From assembly GCA_963727035.1 (NCBI GenBank), contig CAVSEY010000030.1:1-64000 (forward strand): a stretch of 64,000 bases of DNA, read 5' to 3'. The notes beneath the pieces are model-generated. The model did no database searches and was not told where the DNA came from. It worked only from the letters and a program-made list of their open reading frames with translations. How positions within the stretch are numbered: position 1 is the first letter of the stretch; each line of letters starts with the position of its first letter. Made by a program: the position numbers and the translations under genes. The DNA is from Rhodoblastus sp963727035 (GTDB lineage Bacteria; Pseudomonadota; Alphaproteobacteria; Rhizobiales; Beijerinckiaceae). Shown piece after piece: positions 25,707 through 36,958 of this stretch.

Positions 25707-26066
25707 TTATTGCGGCTGGCGCGGGTCCTTGACCGGAACGCCCGCCGCCTTGAGCTGGTCCATCAGTTCGCCGGACTGGAAAAGCTCGCGCACGATGTCG
25801 GCGCCGCCGACCAATTCACCCTTGATATAAAGCTGCGGAATGGTCGGCCAATTGGCGTAGCGCTTCACGCCCTCGCGGACGTCGGGGTCTTCGAGCACAT
25901 TCACGCCCTTGTAGGGCACTTCCAGGAAGCTCAGGATTTTCGCGACCTGGCCGGAAAAGCCGCATTGCGGGAAATTCGGCGTGCCCTTCATGAAAAGCAC
26001 GACGTCGTTGTCCGTCACATCCTGCTTGATGCGTTCGATGGCGTTGGAGAGTATGGCGTCTGACAT
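25707..26066 (-). CDS. grxD: monothiol glutaredoxin, Grx4 type
   Basis: The 119-residue protein has the CGFS active site at residues 35-38 inside GTPNFPQCGFSGQV, then NWPTIPQLYIKGELVGGADI for glutathione binding. Such proteins carry a [2Fe-2S] cluster with glutathione and work with BolA, whose gene is immediately upstream on the same strand. A GGA stretch precedes the ATG at 26064-26066. It converges on tlpA with 3 bp between stops. Confidence 0.96.
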   Translation of the reverse strand: MSDAILSNAIERIKQDVTDNDVVLFMKGTPNFPQCGFSGQVAKILSFLEVPYKGVNVLEDPDVREGVKRYANWPTIPQLYIKGELVGGADIVRELFQSGELMDQLKAAGVPVKDPRQPQ

Positions 26067-26143
26067 GATTTTTCCTTTCACACGGAGGTCAAGGCTCCGC
26101 GATGGAACATAATTAAGCTGCGTCGCGTCGCGGTTCAAGCCGT

Positions 26144-26374
26144 TCAGGGCGTCGCGGTTTCGAGCGCCAAAGCGTGAAGCGCGCCGCCCATCTGTCCGCC
26201 GAGCGCCTCATAGACCAGTTGATGCTGGCGCACCCGGCTCAGTCCCCGGAAGGACTCGGAAACCACGCGAGCGCTGTAATGATCGCCGTCGCCGGCAAGG
26301 TCGGAGATGACGATATCGGCGTCGGGCAGGGCCTTCTTGATCATGCGCTCGATTTCGGAGGCTTCCATGGGCAT
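26144..26374 (-). CDS. bolA: BolA family protein
   Basis: A 76-residue protein with the BolA core: ADIVISDLAGDGDHYSARV, VSESFRGLSRVRQHQLVYEAL (F-x-G-x-S-x-x-x-x-H-Q-x-V-Y) and a C-terminal GALHALAL. AAGGAACC precedes the ATG at 26372-26374; a second ATG follows two codons later. With GrxD, the next gene, it probably forms an Fe-S cluster binding complex. It sits between purL and grxD, the standard order of this group. Confidence 0.95.
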   Translation of the reverse strand: MPMEASEIERMIKKALPDADIVISDLAGDGDHYSARVVSESFRGLSRVRQHQLVYEALGGQMGGALHALALETATP

Positions 26375-26417
26375 GGGCGGTTCCTTGATGGGTTGGAGAG
26401 GTCCATCGCTTAGATAG

Positions 26418-28679
<2,262 letters not shown>

Positions 28680-28798
28680 GCGGCAAGTCGCGCCAAAGCC
28701 GCGAAATGGCGCATGGCGTTCGATAAATCCTCGCGCCGGGCTTGGCAAGAAGACGCGCGCGACGACCGGGCGCCCGACGAAATCTTCCGCCGAACCGT

Positions 28799-29485
28799 TC
28801 AGGCCGCCCGGGTCAGGCTCGCGAACAGGCCGCGCCCGTCAATGCCGCCGACCAGGGGGTCGATCAGGTTTTCCGGATGCGGCATCATGCCCAGGACATT
28901 GAACTTTTCGGAATAGATCCCGGCAATGTCGTTGGTCGAGCCATTGGGATTGGCGGCGCCGCCGACCTTGCCGCCGGCGTCGCAATAACGGAAGGCCACA
29001 CGGCCCTCGCCTTCCAGACGCTCGATCGTCTCCGCCTCGGCCTCGTAATTGCCTTCGCCGTGGGCGATGGCGACGTCGATCGCCTGATGCAGCCGATAAG
29101 CGCGGGTGAAGGCGGTGTCGTTGCGCTCGACGCGCAAATGCTGGCGTTTGCAGATGAAGCGCAGGTCGCGGTTGCGCATCAGCACGCCCGGCAGCAGGCC
29201 GCTTTCGCACAGGATCTGGAAGCCGTTGCAGATGCCGAGCACCATCCCGCCGGCTGCTGCGTGGCGGCGCACCGCCTCCATGATATGGGCGCGGCCGGCG
29301 ATGGCGCCGCAGCGCAGGTAATCGCCATAGCTGAAGCCGCCGGGCAGGACCACGAGGTCGGTTCCCGCGGGCAGATCGTAATCGGCGTGCCAGACGATGG
29401 ACGTCTGCGCGCCGGCCTGACGCAAGGCGCGCGCGGCGTCGCCCTCGCGATTCGATCCAGGGAACAGCACAACGGCTGCTTTCAT
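28799..29485 (-). CDS. purQ: phosphoribosylformylglycinamidine synthase subunit PurQ
   Basis: The 228-residue class I glutamine amidotransferase has the nucleophile in VLGICNGFQIL (about residue 86), the start FPGSNREGD, VLPGGFSYGDYLR, and the His-Glu pair in the last part (GMMPHPENLID). It supplies ammonia from glutamine to PurL. It is preceded by purS with a 32-bp gap. Confidence 0.97.
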   Translation of the reverse strand: MKAAVVLFPGSNREGDAARALRQAGAQTSIVWHADYDLPAGTDLVVLPGGFSYGDYLRCGAIAGRAHIMEAVRRHAAAGGMVLGICNGFQILCESGLLPGVLMRNRDLRFICKRQHLRVERNDTAFTRAYRLHQAIDVAIAHGEGNYEAEAETIERLEGEGRVAFRYCDAGGKVGGAANPNGSTNDIAGIYSEKFNVLGMMPHPENLIDPLVGGIDGRGLFASLTRAA

Positions 29486-29517
29486 CGCGCTCTCCCGAGT
29501 TTGTTCAAGCGATCGCG

Positions 29518-29757
29518 TCAGAGCAGTTCGACGCGGTAATTCTCGACGACCGTATTGGCCAACAGCTTCTCGCTGGCGGCGACGAGAGCCGCCTTGGCGG
29601 CTTCCGCGTTCGATCCTTCGACCTCGATCTCGAAAATCTTGCCTTGGCGCACCGAGGCGATTCCCTCGACGCCCAGCGAATGCAGGGCGCCTTCGATCGC
29701 CTTGCCCTGCGGGTCCAGGACGCCGTTTTTCAAGGTCACGGTAACGCGCGCCTTCAT
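29518..29757 (-). CDS. purS: phosphoribosylformylglycinamidine synthase subunit PurS
   Basis: The 79-residue protein begins MKARVTVTLKNGVLDPQGK and contains ALHSLGVEGIASVRQGK, typical of PurS. It bridges PurL and PurQ in the FGAM synthase complex. It stands between purC and purQ, as in most alphaproteobacteria. Confidence 0.97.
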   Translation of the reverse strand: MKARVTVTLKNGVLDPQGKAIEGALHSLGVEGIASVRQGKIFEIEVEGSNAEAAKAALVAASEKLLANTVVENYRVELL

Positions 29758-29799
29758 GGCGGGACTTTCCTTTTTGCGCCATCGCCTCGGGCGGATGGA

Positions 29800-30564
29800 T
29801 TACTGGACCAGTTTGGGGCCGCCGGTAATCGGCTTTTCGTTTTCCTGCATGATGCCGAGTCGGCGCGCGACTTCGGAATAGGCCTCGACCAGCCCGCCGA
29901 GATCGCGGCGGAAACGGTCCTTGTCGAGCTTGTCGTTCGACTTGATGTCCCACAGGCGGCAGGAATCGGGGGAAATCTCGTCGGCGACGACGATGCGCAT
30001 CATGTCGCCTTCCCACAGCCTTCCGCATTCCATCTTGAAATCGACGAGGCGGATGCCGACGCCGAGGAACAGGCCGGTCAGGAAATCGTTGACCCGAATC
30101 GCCAGCGCCATGATGTCGTCGATTTCCTGCGGCGTCGCCCAGCCGAAAGCGGTGATGTGCTCTTCCGAAACCATCGGATCGTTGAGCGCGTCGTTCTTGT
30201 AATAGAACTCGATGATCGAGCGCGGCAGCTGCGAGCCTTCCTCGATGCCAAGCCGCTGCGACAGCGATCCGGCCGCGACATTGCGCACGACGACTTCGAG
30301 CGGAATGATCTCGACTTCGCGGATCAACTGCTCGCGCATGTTGAGGCGGCGGATGAAATGGGTCGGGACGCCGATATCGTTCAGATTCTGGAAGATATAT
30401 TCCGAAATCCGGTTATTCAGGACGCCCTTGCCGTCGATCACTTCATGCTTCTTGGCGTTGAAAGCGGTCGCGTCGTCCTTGAAGTGCTGGACCAGGGTTC
30501 CAGGCTCCGGGCCCTCATAGAGCACCTTGGCCTTGCCTTCGTATATGCGGCGGCGCCAATTCAT
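29800..30564 (-). CDS. purC: phosphoribosylaminoimidazole-succinocarboxamide synthase
   Basis: The 254-residue protein starts MNWRRRIYEGKAKVLYEGPE with the family YEGKAK motif, and has the SAICAR synthase signatures LPRSIIEFYYKND and LVDFKMECG with ISPDSCRLWD. It joins CAIR and aspartate using ATP. It heads the purC-purS-purQ-purL run and is divergent from the zeta-inhibitor gene across 289 bp that must hold both promoters. Confidence 0.97.
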   Translation of the reverse strand: MNWRRRIYEGKAKVLYEGPEPGTLVQHFKDDATAFNAKKHEVIDGKGVLNNRISEYIFQNLNDIGVPTHFIRRLNMREQLIREVEIIPLEVVVRNVAAGSLSQRLGIEEGSQLPRSIIEFYYKNDALNDPMVSEEHITAFGWATPQEIDDIMALAIRVNDFLTGLFLGVGIRLVDFKMECGRLWEGDMMRIVVADEISPDSCRLWDIKSNDKLDKDRFRRDLGGLVEAYSEVARRLGIMQENEKPITGGPKLVQ

Positions 30565-30853
30565 GGGAAATAACCGAACTTCGAGACGATCCACGGACGC
30601 CCGGCCTTGCTGCGCCGGGCTTCCAGCGATTCTGGCGCGCGGCTTCGACGCCTTGGGCCATATTTATCGAGGTACGTAGCCCGTTCCGAGTCTTTATACA
30701 ACCGGTTTCGGTCGATCGGTCCCGTCGGACGCGGAAAATCCTTGGAGACCGCCTTAGGTAGGAGCCTCGGATCGGTCGACGAAGGCTAGGCGCGCCCACC
30801 TTGAGGCTATATATAAGCGCCACGTCAGGCTTCGAAATGCGAAGGAGTTGCAT

Positions 30854-31171
30854 ATGTCCGAGTTCGACAAGCGCGAGGAATCCTTCGAACTGAAATTCGC
30901 GCACGACGAGGAACTCCATTTCAGGGCCCTCGCCCGCGCCCACAAGATGCTGGGGCTCTGGGCCGCCGGTAAACTCGGCAAGTCCGGGGCGGAAGCCGAG
31001 GCTTACGCCAGGGCGCTGATCGAGCAGGACCTGGCGGCGCACGCCAAGGCCGGCGTGCTGTGCCGGATCCAGAAAGATTTGGCCGACGCGGGCGTCGCCC
31101 AGTCCGAGCATCAAATCGCGCGCCATTTCGAGGAATTCCGCGCCGCCGCTGAAAGGGACGTCAAGCGCTGA
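30854..31171 (+). CDS. DUF1476 protein, F1-ATPase zeta-type inhibitor
   Basis: The start at 30854 has GAAGGAG 6 nt before it. The 105-residue, all-helical, charged protein opens SEFDKREESFELKFAHDEE and has AHKMLGLWAAGKLGKSG, both typical of DUF1476. In Paracoccus the member of this family (zeta) is a natural inhibitor of F1-ATPase that blocks ATP hydrolysis; not all homologues inhibit strongly. The F1 operon is in the same window at 57798-62802 but not next to it. A TATATATA stretch about 40 bp upstream may be part of its promoter. Confidence 0.9.
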   Translation: MSEFDKREESFELKFAHDEELHFRALARAHKMLGLWAAGKLGKSGAEAEAYARALIEQDLAAHAKAGVLCRIQKDLADAGVAQSEHQIARHFEEFRAAAERDVKR

Positions 31172-31229
31172 CGCCCGGTTCGGCGGCGCGAACAAAGAAT
31201 TCTTGACGATTTGAGGCTAGTTTTTCGCC

Positions 31230-32211
31230 ATGGCGGAAAATGCGGCGCAAAGCGCGCCAGGACCCGATCAACTTGTCTTTCCCGGCGTCGCCGCCCGGCT
31301 GGCGGGGGAAGCCAGGGCTTGGCTGCGTCGTCTCGCCGGCGTGCGGCGCGCGTCGCCGCTCACCGTCGAGGCCTATGCGCGCGACGTGAGGCAATTTTTT
31401 GCCTTTCTCTGCGAGCAAGGCGAGCCGCCGCCCGATTTCGCCACGCTCGACGCGCTGAAACCCGCCGATATTCGCGCCTTTCTCGCCCGCCGCCGCGCCG
31501 ACGGCGTCGCCTCGCGCTCCTTGCTGCGGCAGTTGGCCGCACTACGCTCCTTTGCCCACCATCTGGCGCGCGAGAATCTGGCCCGCGTCGATGCGCTCGA
31601 CAAAATCCGTTCGCCCAAGGCGGCCCGCGTCCTGCCCAAGGCGCTGCCCACCGAAGCGGCCCGTGAAATGGCGCGGGGCGAGGCGGACGATTCGCATCGC
31701 GCGCCCTGGATTCTCGCGCGCGACGCCGCGGTGCTCGCTTTGCTCTATGGCGCGGGCCTGCGCATCGCCGAAGCTCTTTCGATCCGGCGCGGCGACGCGC
31801 CGGTCGGCGCGGTCGAGAGTTCTGACGATTGTCGGCAAGGGCGGCAAGGCGCGCGCCGTTCCGGTGATCCTGCCGGCGCGAAAGGCGATCGAGACCTATC
31901 TGGAGCTTTGTCCGCATCCTCTGGCCAAGAACGGACCCCTGTTCGTCGGCGCGCGGGGCGGCCCGCTCTCGCCGCGCATCGTCCAGTTGACGGTCGAACG
32001 CCTGCGCGGCGCGCTCGGGCTGCCGGATTCCGCGACGCCTCATGCGTTGCGGCATTCCTTCGCCACCCATCTGCTCAGCCGCGGCGGAGATTTGCGCTCG
32101 ATCCAGGAATTGCTCGGCCACGCCAGCCTTTCCACCACCCAGATCTATACCGCCGTGGACAAGTCGCGGCTGTTCGAGGCCTATCGCGCAGCCCATCCGC
32201 GCGCCGGCTAA
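31230..32211 (+). CDS. xerC: site-specific tyrosine recombinase XerC, interrupted by a one-base frameshift
   Basis: The first frame gives the core-binding domain (SPLTVEAYARDVRQFFAFL) and the first catalytic Arg region (LLYGAGLRIAEALSIRRGD), then loses sense after VGAVE. The next frame continues as LTIVGKGGKARAVPVILP and carries the other catalytic parts: HALRHSFATHLLSRGG, LLGHASLSTTQIYT (His and the nucleophile Tyr). An extra base around 31816-31820 explains the break; removing it gives 326 aa. The sequence is a chromosomal XerC that resolves chromosome dimers at dif with XerD, not a phage integrase. Confidence 0.9.
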
Positions 32212-32258
32212 GCAGGATTTCCGAAAAGTGGCCGCCGGTTTTCGGACAAAAATCCTGC
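32212..32258. repeat. short palindromic repeat of the AAAGTGG-CCGGTTTTCG type
   Basis: GCAGGATTT (32212-32220) pairs with AAATCCTGC (32250-32258), and inside it CCGAAAA (32221-32227) pairs with TTTTCGG (32239-32245). From memory, AAAGTGG-x-CCGGTTTTCGG palindromes are scattered through many Hyphomicrobiales genomes. It lies right after the xerC stop. Confidence 0.65.
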
Positions 32259-32275
32259 CAAATCAAAAAGCCTGA

Positions 32276-32309
32276 GCAGCCATTCGTCGGCGCGCCGACG
32301 AATGGCTGC
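32276..32309. terminator. 34-bp perfect palindrome, probable bidirectional terminator
   Basis: GCAGCCATTCGTCGGCG (32276-32292) is followed at once by its exact reverse complement (32293-32309). It stands between the converging xerC and CLC channel genes and can fold into a long hairpin from either strand. No long T tract follows, so ending transcription is inferred from position. Confidence 0.6.
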
Positions 32310-32322
32310 TTGGGGCTGCGGT

Positions 32323-34101
32323 TCAATCCCCGAAGGCGCTGTGGAAAGCCGCCGCGGCCTGTTCCGCATAACGCCGCGCGAGATAGGCTTCGTCGAGCAG
32401 GCCAAGGGGGGCCTTGGTGTCGGGGTCGAGCACTGCAAGCTGGTCGGTTTCGGTCTGGTCGAACAACGCCATCGCCGACTTGGCGTTCATCTCGGGGGCC
32501 AGCCAGACATTCTTGTCCAGCGCCAGATCCGCGATCGGTCCCGTGACGCGGCGGGCCTGTACATGGGCGTCGCTGAGATTGACCAATCCGGCGTAACGCC
32601 CGTTCGAGTCGAGCAAGACCACGAAATGCGCCGAGCCCAGGGGATGGCTGGCGCAAAACGCCTCAATGTCGAGCGAATCGGGCGCGGTCGGCGGGTCGCG
32701 CCGCATCAGCTTGCCGACCTTGAGGTCGTGAATCCAGCCAATGTCATTGGCGCTGCGGATGTTTTCGCCGCGCAGATGCAGCCGCCAGGTCGAGAAGGAA
32801 TAGCCGAAGGTTGCGCGGACCAGCAGGCTGGCGGCGATGGAGGCCGCGACCACGCCGGCGGTGACCGAATAATCGGTGGTGTTTTCGAGAACGATGAAGG
32901 ACATGGTCAGCGGCCCGCCGACGATCGTGACCCCGAGCGTGGCCATTCCGGCCAAGGCGCAGACGGTGAGATCGGGAGCGATCGCCGGAAGCCAGGCCGC
33001 CACGGCGAGGCCGTAGATTTTGCCGATCAGCGCGCCCATGAACAGCGAGGCGAAGAAAAGGCCGCCGCGAAAGCCGGTCGCGAGCGAAATCAGCGCGGCG
33101 GCCAGTTTCAGGATCAGGAGCGCGGCAAGAACCGACAGAGGAAAATCGTGGGCGACGTTCAGGCGGAGGGCGCCATGGCCGGCTCCAAGAATTTGCGGCG
33201 TGATCACGGCGAGGGCGGCGACGACGGCGCCGCCGAGGACCGGACGCGCCCAGACGGGAATCGGCGTGGACTGGACGAAGCGTTCGGATACGTCGGACAG
33301 ACGCATCGCGGTCACGCCGATCAGGACGGAAACGACGGCGATTCCCAGCAGAACCGGATAATTCGCGAGCGTCAGCGCGGTAACGGGCGGCGTGTCGATC
33401 TGATAGGGAGCGCCGGCCAGAAGGCGGGTGAAGAGCACGCCGACAATCGAGCCGGTGAGGACCGGCCCGGCGGAGGCGATGGAATAATTGCCGAGGATGA
33501 GTTCGAAGGCGTAGAAGGCGCCGGCGAGCGGCGCGCCGAAGGCGCTGCTGATCGCGGCGGCCGCGCCGGCCGCGACGAGTTGCCGCAGGTCGCCGCGCCG
33601 CAGGCGCAGTTTCAGGCCGAGAAAAGACCCGAGCCCGGAACCGATCTGGGCGTAGCCGGCCTCAAGCCCGACCGATGCGCCGACGGAATTGGAAATCACG
33701 GTCTGAAGGCTGACGACGGCGCTTTCGCGCAGCGACATCCGGCCGCCGCGCAGGGCGTTGGCTTCGATCGGGTCCACCGGGCTGCGAATGCCCTTGCGTA
33801 AACGATAGGTCTCCATCAGGCCGAGGATCAGCCCGCCGGTCATCAAGGCCGTGAAAGCCGCCCAAGGGGCGACACGGTCGGTGGCGCTGAGACGCACGTC
33901 GAAAGGCAGATCGAAAGCCAGGACATGAGTGAGCATCGCCGCCTTGGTCATCAAGGTGACGCCGACCGAAGCGGCGATTCCGATCAGGGCGGAGGGGAAG
34001 ACCAGCGCCAGTTCATGCGACCGGATCAGGGCGCGCAAGCGCCTCATGGCCCTGGCCGCGCCGGAATGCCCCTTGATCAAGAACTCCGTTTCCGACGACA
34101 T
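32323..34101 (-). CDS. CLC-family chloride channel/transporter with C-terminal CBS domains
   Basis: The ATG at 34099-34101 has GGGAGGGG before it. The 592-residue protein has the CLC membrane core, with selectivity-filter regions SVGLEAGYAQIGSG (including the gating Glu), and RGGLFFASLFMGALIG, over roughly residues 30-430. Two CBS-like repeats follow (LMRRDPPTAPDSLDIE and KNVWLAPEMNAKSAMALFD), which often sense adenine nucleotides. It lies in the inner membrane and moves chloride, probably in exchange for protons. It stands alone between the xerC terminator and the lpd terminator. Confidence 0.9.
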   Translation of the reverse strand: MSSETEFLIKGHSGAARAMRRLRALIRSHELALVFPSALIGIAASVGVTLMTKAAMLTHVLAFDLPFDVRLSATDRVAPWAAFTALMTGGLILGLMETYRLRKGIRSPVDPIEANALRGGRMSLRESAVVSLQTVISNSVGASVGLEAGYAQIGSGLGSFLGLKLRLRRGDLRQLVAAGAAAAISSAFGAPLAGAFYAFELILGNYSIASAGPVLTGSIVGVLFTRLLAGAPYQIDTPPVTALTLANYPVLLGIAVVSVLIGVTAMRLSDVSERFVQSTPIPVWARPVLGGAVVAALAVITPQILGAGHGALRLNVAHDFPLSVLAALLILKLAAALISLATGFRGGLFFASLFMGALIGKIYGLAVAAWLPAIAPDLTVCALAGMATLGVTIVGGPLTMSFIVLENTTDYSVTAGVVAASIAASLLVRATFGYSFSTWRLHLRGENIRSANDIGWIHDLKVGKLMRRDPPTAPDSLDIEAFCASHPLGSAHFVVLLDSNGRYAGLVNLSDAHVQARRVTGPIADLALDKNVWLAPEMNAKSAMALFDQTETDQLAVLDPDTKAPLGLLDEAYLARRYAEQAAAAFHSAFGD

Positions 34102-34174
34102 CGCCCCTCCCGTCGATCGCGGTCGCACCCATCGCCCGCGGGCCCAGATTTGCCGATGCGCCGCGGAAAAGCAA

Positions 34175-34194
34175 AGGCCCGGGAGCCCGGGCCT
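34175..34194 (-). terminator. terminator of the mdh-suc-lpd operon
   Basis: AGGCCCGGG and CCCGGGCCT form a 9-bp hairpin with a 2-nt loop. Read on the minus strand it is followed by TTTGCTTTT. It lies 31 bp past the lpd stop, so it fits as the end of the long TCA-cycle transcript. Confidence 0.75.
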
Positions 34195-34225
34195 GAGTGA
34201 AAGAATTTTTCCGCCGCGCCGTCGG

Positions 34226-35623
34226 TCAGCTATGGATCGAGCGCTTCTCGACGGCGAGCGCCGCTTCCTTGACCGCCTCCGACATGGTCGGATGGGCGTG
34301 GCAGGTGCGGGCGAGGTCTTCGGACGAGCCGCCGAATTCCATCAGAACGGCGGCTTCGTGGATCATTTCGCCGGCGCCATGTCCAAGAATATGGACGCCG
34401 AGGACGCGGTCGGTCGTTGCGTCGGCCAGAACCTTGACGAAGCCGTCGGTCTGGCGCATGGCGCGGGCGCGGCCATTGGCGGTGAAGGGGAATTTGCCGC
34501 TGCGATAAGCGACGCCCTTGGCCTTGAGCTCTTCCTCGGTCGCGCCGACGCTGGCGATTTCCGGCGAGGTATAGACGACGCCCGGAATCACTTCGTAATT
34601 CACATGGCCGTGCTGTCCGGCCAGGATTTCGGCGACGGCGACGCCCTCATCCTCCGCTTTATGGGCCAGCATCGGACCGCGCACGACGTCGCCGATGGCG
34701 TAGACGCCGGGGATGCTGGTCTGAAAGTGGTCATCTATGACCACCTGGCCGCGCTCCATCGCGACGCCAAGCGCCTCCAGGCCGAGGTCCTGCGTATAGG
34801 GGCGCCGGCCGATCGCGACCAGAACGATATCGGCGTCGAGGGTCCTGGCTTCGCCGCCGGCGGCGGGCTCGACCGTGACCTTGGCCGCATTTTTCGCGGT
34901 CTCGACCTTGGCGACCTTGGAGCCGAGCAGGAATTTCACGCCCTGCTTCTCCAGCAGGCGCTGGAACTGCTTCGTGGTCTCAAGGTCCATGCCCGGCAGG
35001 ATGCGGTCGAGATATTCGACCACCGTGACCTCGGCGCCGAGACGGCGCCAGTGCGAGCCGAGTTCGAGGCCGATCACCCCGGCGCCGACCACGATCATCC
35101 TTCCCGGAACTTTGGCAAGCTCCAGCGCGCCGGTCGAGGAGACCACGATCTTTTCGTCGATGGTCACGCCCGGCAGATTGGCGACATCGGAGCCGGTGGC
35201 GATGACGATATTTTTGGTTTCGAGCACCTGTTTGGCGCCGTCCGCGGCGGTCACTTCGACCTTGCCGGCGGCGGGAATCGAAGCCGTTCCAAGGAAGGCG
35301 TCGATCTTGTTCTTCTTGAGCAGGAAGGCGACGCCATTGACATTGGCGCCGACCGTCTCGTCCTTGTGCTTCATCATCGCGGCAAGGTCGAGCTTGGGCT
35401 TGCCGACATTGATTCCAAGCGCGCCAAGGCCATGCGCGGCCTCCTCGAACATCTCGGAAGCGTGGAGCAGGGCTTTTGAAGGAATGCAGCCGATGTTGAG
35501 GCAGGTCCCGCCATGGGTCTTGCGCTTTTCGACAATGGCGGTCTTCAGGCCGAGTTGCGCCGCGCGGATGGCGCAGACATAGCCGCCCGGGCCGGAGCCG
35601 ATGACAATGAGATCGTAGGACAT
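34226..35623 (-). CDS. lpd: dihydrolipoyl dehydrogenase (E3)
   Basis: The 465-residue flavoprotein has the FAD motif IGSGPGGYVCAIRAAQLG, the redox disulfide GGTCLNIGCIPSKALLHAS, the NAD motif VVGAGVIGLELG and the C-terminal active-site HAHPTMSEA. It reoxidises lipoyl groups of the 2-oxoglutarate dehydrogenase complex. It is the last gene of the sucA-sucB-lpd group and is followed by a good terminator. Confidence 0.97.
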   Translation of the reverse strand: MSYDLIVIGSGPGGYVCAIRAAQLGLKTAIVEKRKTHGGTCLNIGCIPSKALLHASEMFEEAAHGLGALGINVGKPKLDLAAMMKHKDETVGANVNGVAFLLKKNKIDAFLGTASIPAAGKVEVTAADGAKQVLETKNIVIATGSDVANLPGVTIDEKIVVSSTGALELAKVPGRMIVVGAGVIGLELGSHWRRLGAEVTVVEYLDRILPGMDLETTKQFQRLLEKQGVKFLLGSKVAKVETAKNAAKVTVEPAAGGEARTLDADIVLVAIGRRPYTQDLGLEALGVAMERGQVVIDDHFQTSIPGVYAIGDVVRGPMLAHKAEDEGVAVAEILAGQHGHVNYEVIPGVVYTSPEIASVGATEEELKAKGVAYRSGKFPFTANGRARAMRQTDGFVKVLADATTDRVLGVHILGHGAGEMIHEAAVLMEFGGSSEDLARTCHAHPTMSEAVKEAALAVEKRSIHS

Positions 35624-35649
35624 GGATGACTCCGAAGGGAAGCGCCGGA

Positions 35650-36872
35650 TCAAAGATCGAGAACGAGACGCGCCGGATCTTCCAGGGCTTCCTTGACCCG
35701 GACGAGGAAGGTCACGGCCTCCTTGCCGTCGACGATGCGGTGATCGTAGGACAGCGCGAGATACATCATCGGGCGGATTTCGATCTTGCCGGCGACGACG
35801 ACCGGGCGCTCCTGGATCTTGTGCATGCCGAGGATGCCGGATTGCGGCGCGTTGAGGATCGGCGTGGACATCAGCGAGCCATAGACGCCGCCGTTGGAAA
35901 TGGTGAAGGTGCCGCCCTGCATCTCCTCGATCTTGAGCTGGCCGTCGCGGGCGCGCTTGCCGAGATCGGAGATCGCCTTTTCGACGCCGGCGATCGACAG
36001 CCGGTCGGCGTCGCGCACCACCGGGACCACCAGGCCCTTGTCGGTGCCCACCGCCACGCCGACATGGCAGAAATTCTTGTAGATGATGTCGGTCCCGTCG
36101 ATCTCGGCGTTGACCGCCGGGACTTCCTTGAGCGCATGGGTGCAGGCCTTCACGAAAAAGCCCATGAAGCCGAGCTTCACGCCATGCCTTTTCTCGAACA
36201 GATCCTTGTACTGGGCGCGCAGGCCCATCAGCGCCTGCATGTCCACTTCGTTGAAAGTGGTCAGCATGGCGGCGGCGGCCTGCGCTTCCTTCAGGCGCCG
36301 CGCGATGGTCTGGCGCAGCTTGGTCATTTTCACCCGTTCCTCGCGCGAGGAGTCCTCGGCGGGGGAGGGCGCGCGGGCGGCGGCCGGAACGGCGGGCGCG
36401 GGGGCCGGGGGATTGGCGGCGAAGGCGAGCACGTCGCCCTTCAGCACCTGGCCGCGCTTGCCGGAGCCGGGCACGTCATGCACTTCGACGCCGCGGTCGG
36501 CGGCGTTCTTGGCGGCGGCGGGCGAGGGCGGCGGCGGCGCGACGGCGGGCGCTGCGGCAGGCGCGGGCGCGGCGCCGGCGTTTTTTGGGCGGCCTCGGCC
36601 GGCGCGGCGGCGGGGACGGCCGCGGCGGTCACGGCGCCTTCGGCGATATGGCCGAGCACAGCGCCGGGCGTGACGGTATCGCCCTCCTTGGCGACGATTT
36701 CGGCCAAAGAGCCGGCGGCGGGGGCGTTGACTTCCAGCGTCACCTTGTCGGTTTCAAGCTCCAGCAAAGGCTCGTCGGCCTTCACGGCGTCGCCGGGCTT
36801 CTTGAACCAGCGGCCGATGGTGGCTTCGGCGACGGATTCGCCGAGGGTGGGAACGCGGATTTCTGTGGACAT
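35650..36872 (-). CDS. sucB: 2-oxoglutarate dehydrogenase E2, dihydrolipoamide succinyltransferase, with a one-base frameshift
   Basis: The first frame (from 36872) gives the lipoyl domain with the lipoyl Lys in ELETDKVTLEV, then an Ala/Pro linker. At a run of six T on the plus strand (36581-36586) the frame changes; with seven T it would continue as KNAGAAPAPAA and reach the E3-binding domain (SGKRGQVLKGDVLAF) and the catalytic domain (SYDHRIVDGKEAVTFL, with the active His) in the second frame, ending at 35650. The repaired protein is 407 aa, normal for SucB. A missing base in a homopolymer is the simplest cause. It transfers succinyl from E1 to CoA. Confidence 0.93.
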
Positions 36873-36958
36873 CGGGATCACATCCGCCGCCTGCGCGGCT
36901 CATCGAGGGGAAGGAAGGGCTCCGGCAGGCGCCGCCGGAGCCTGTGGCGGAAAGACAT

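Noticed and set aside
31230..32211. Tyrosine recombinase as a phage or island integrase
   Set aside because: Sequence and length fit chromosomal XerC, there is no tRNA or attachment site beside it, and the neighbours are housekeeping genes.
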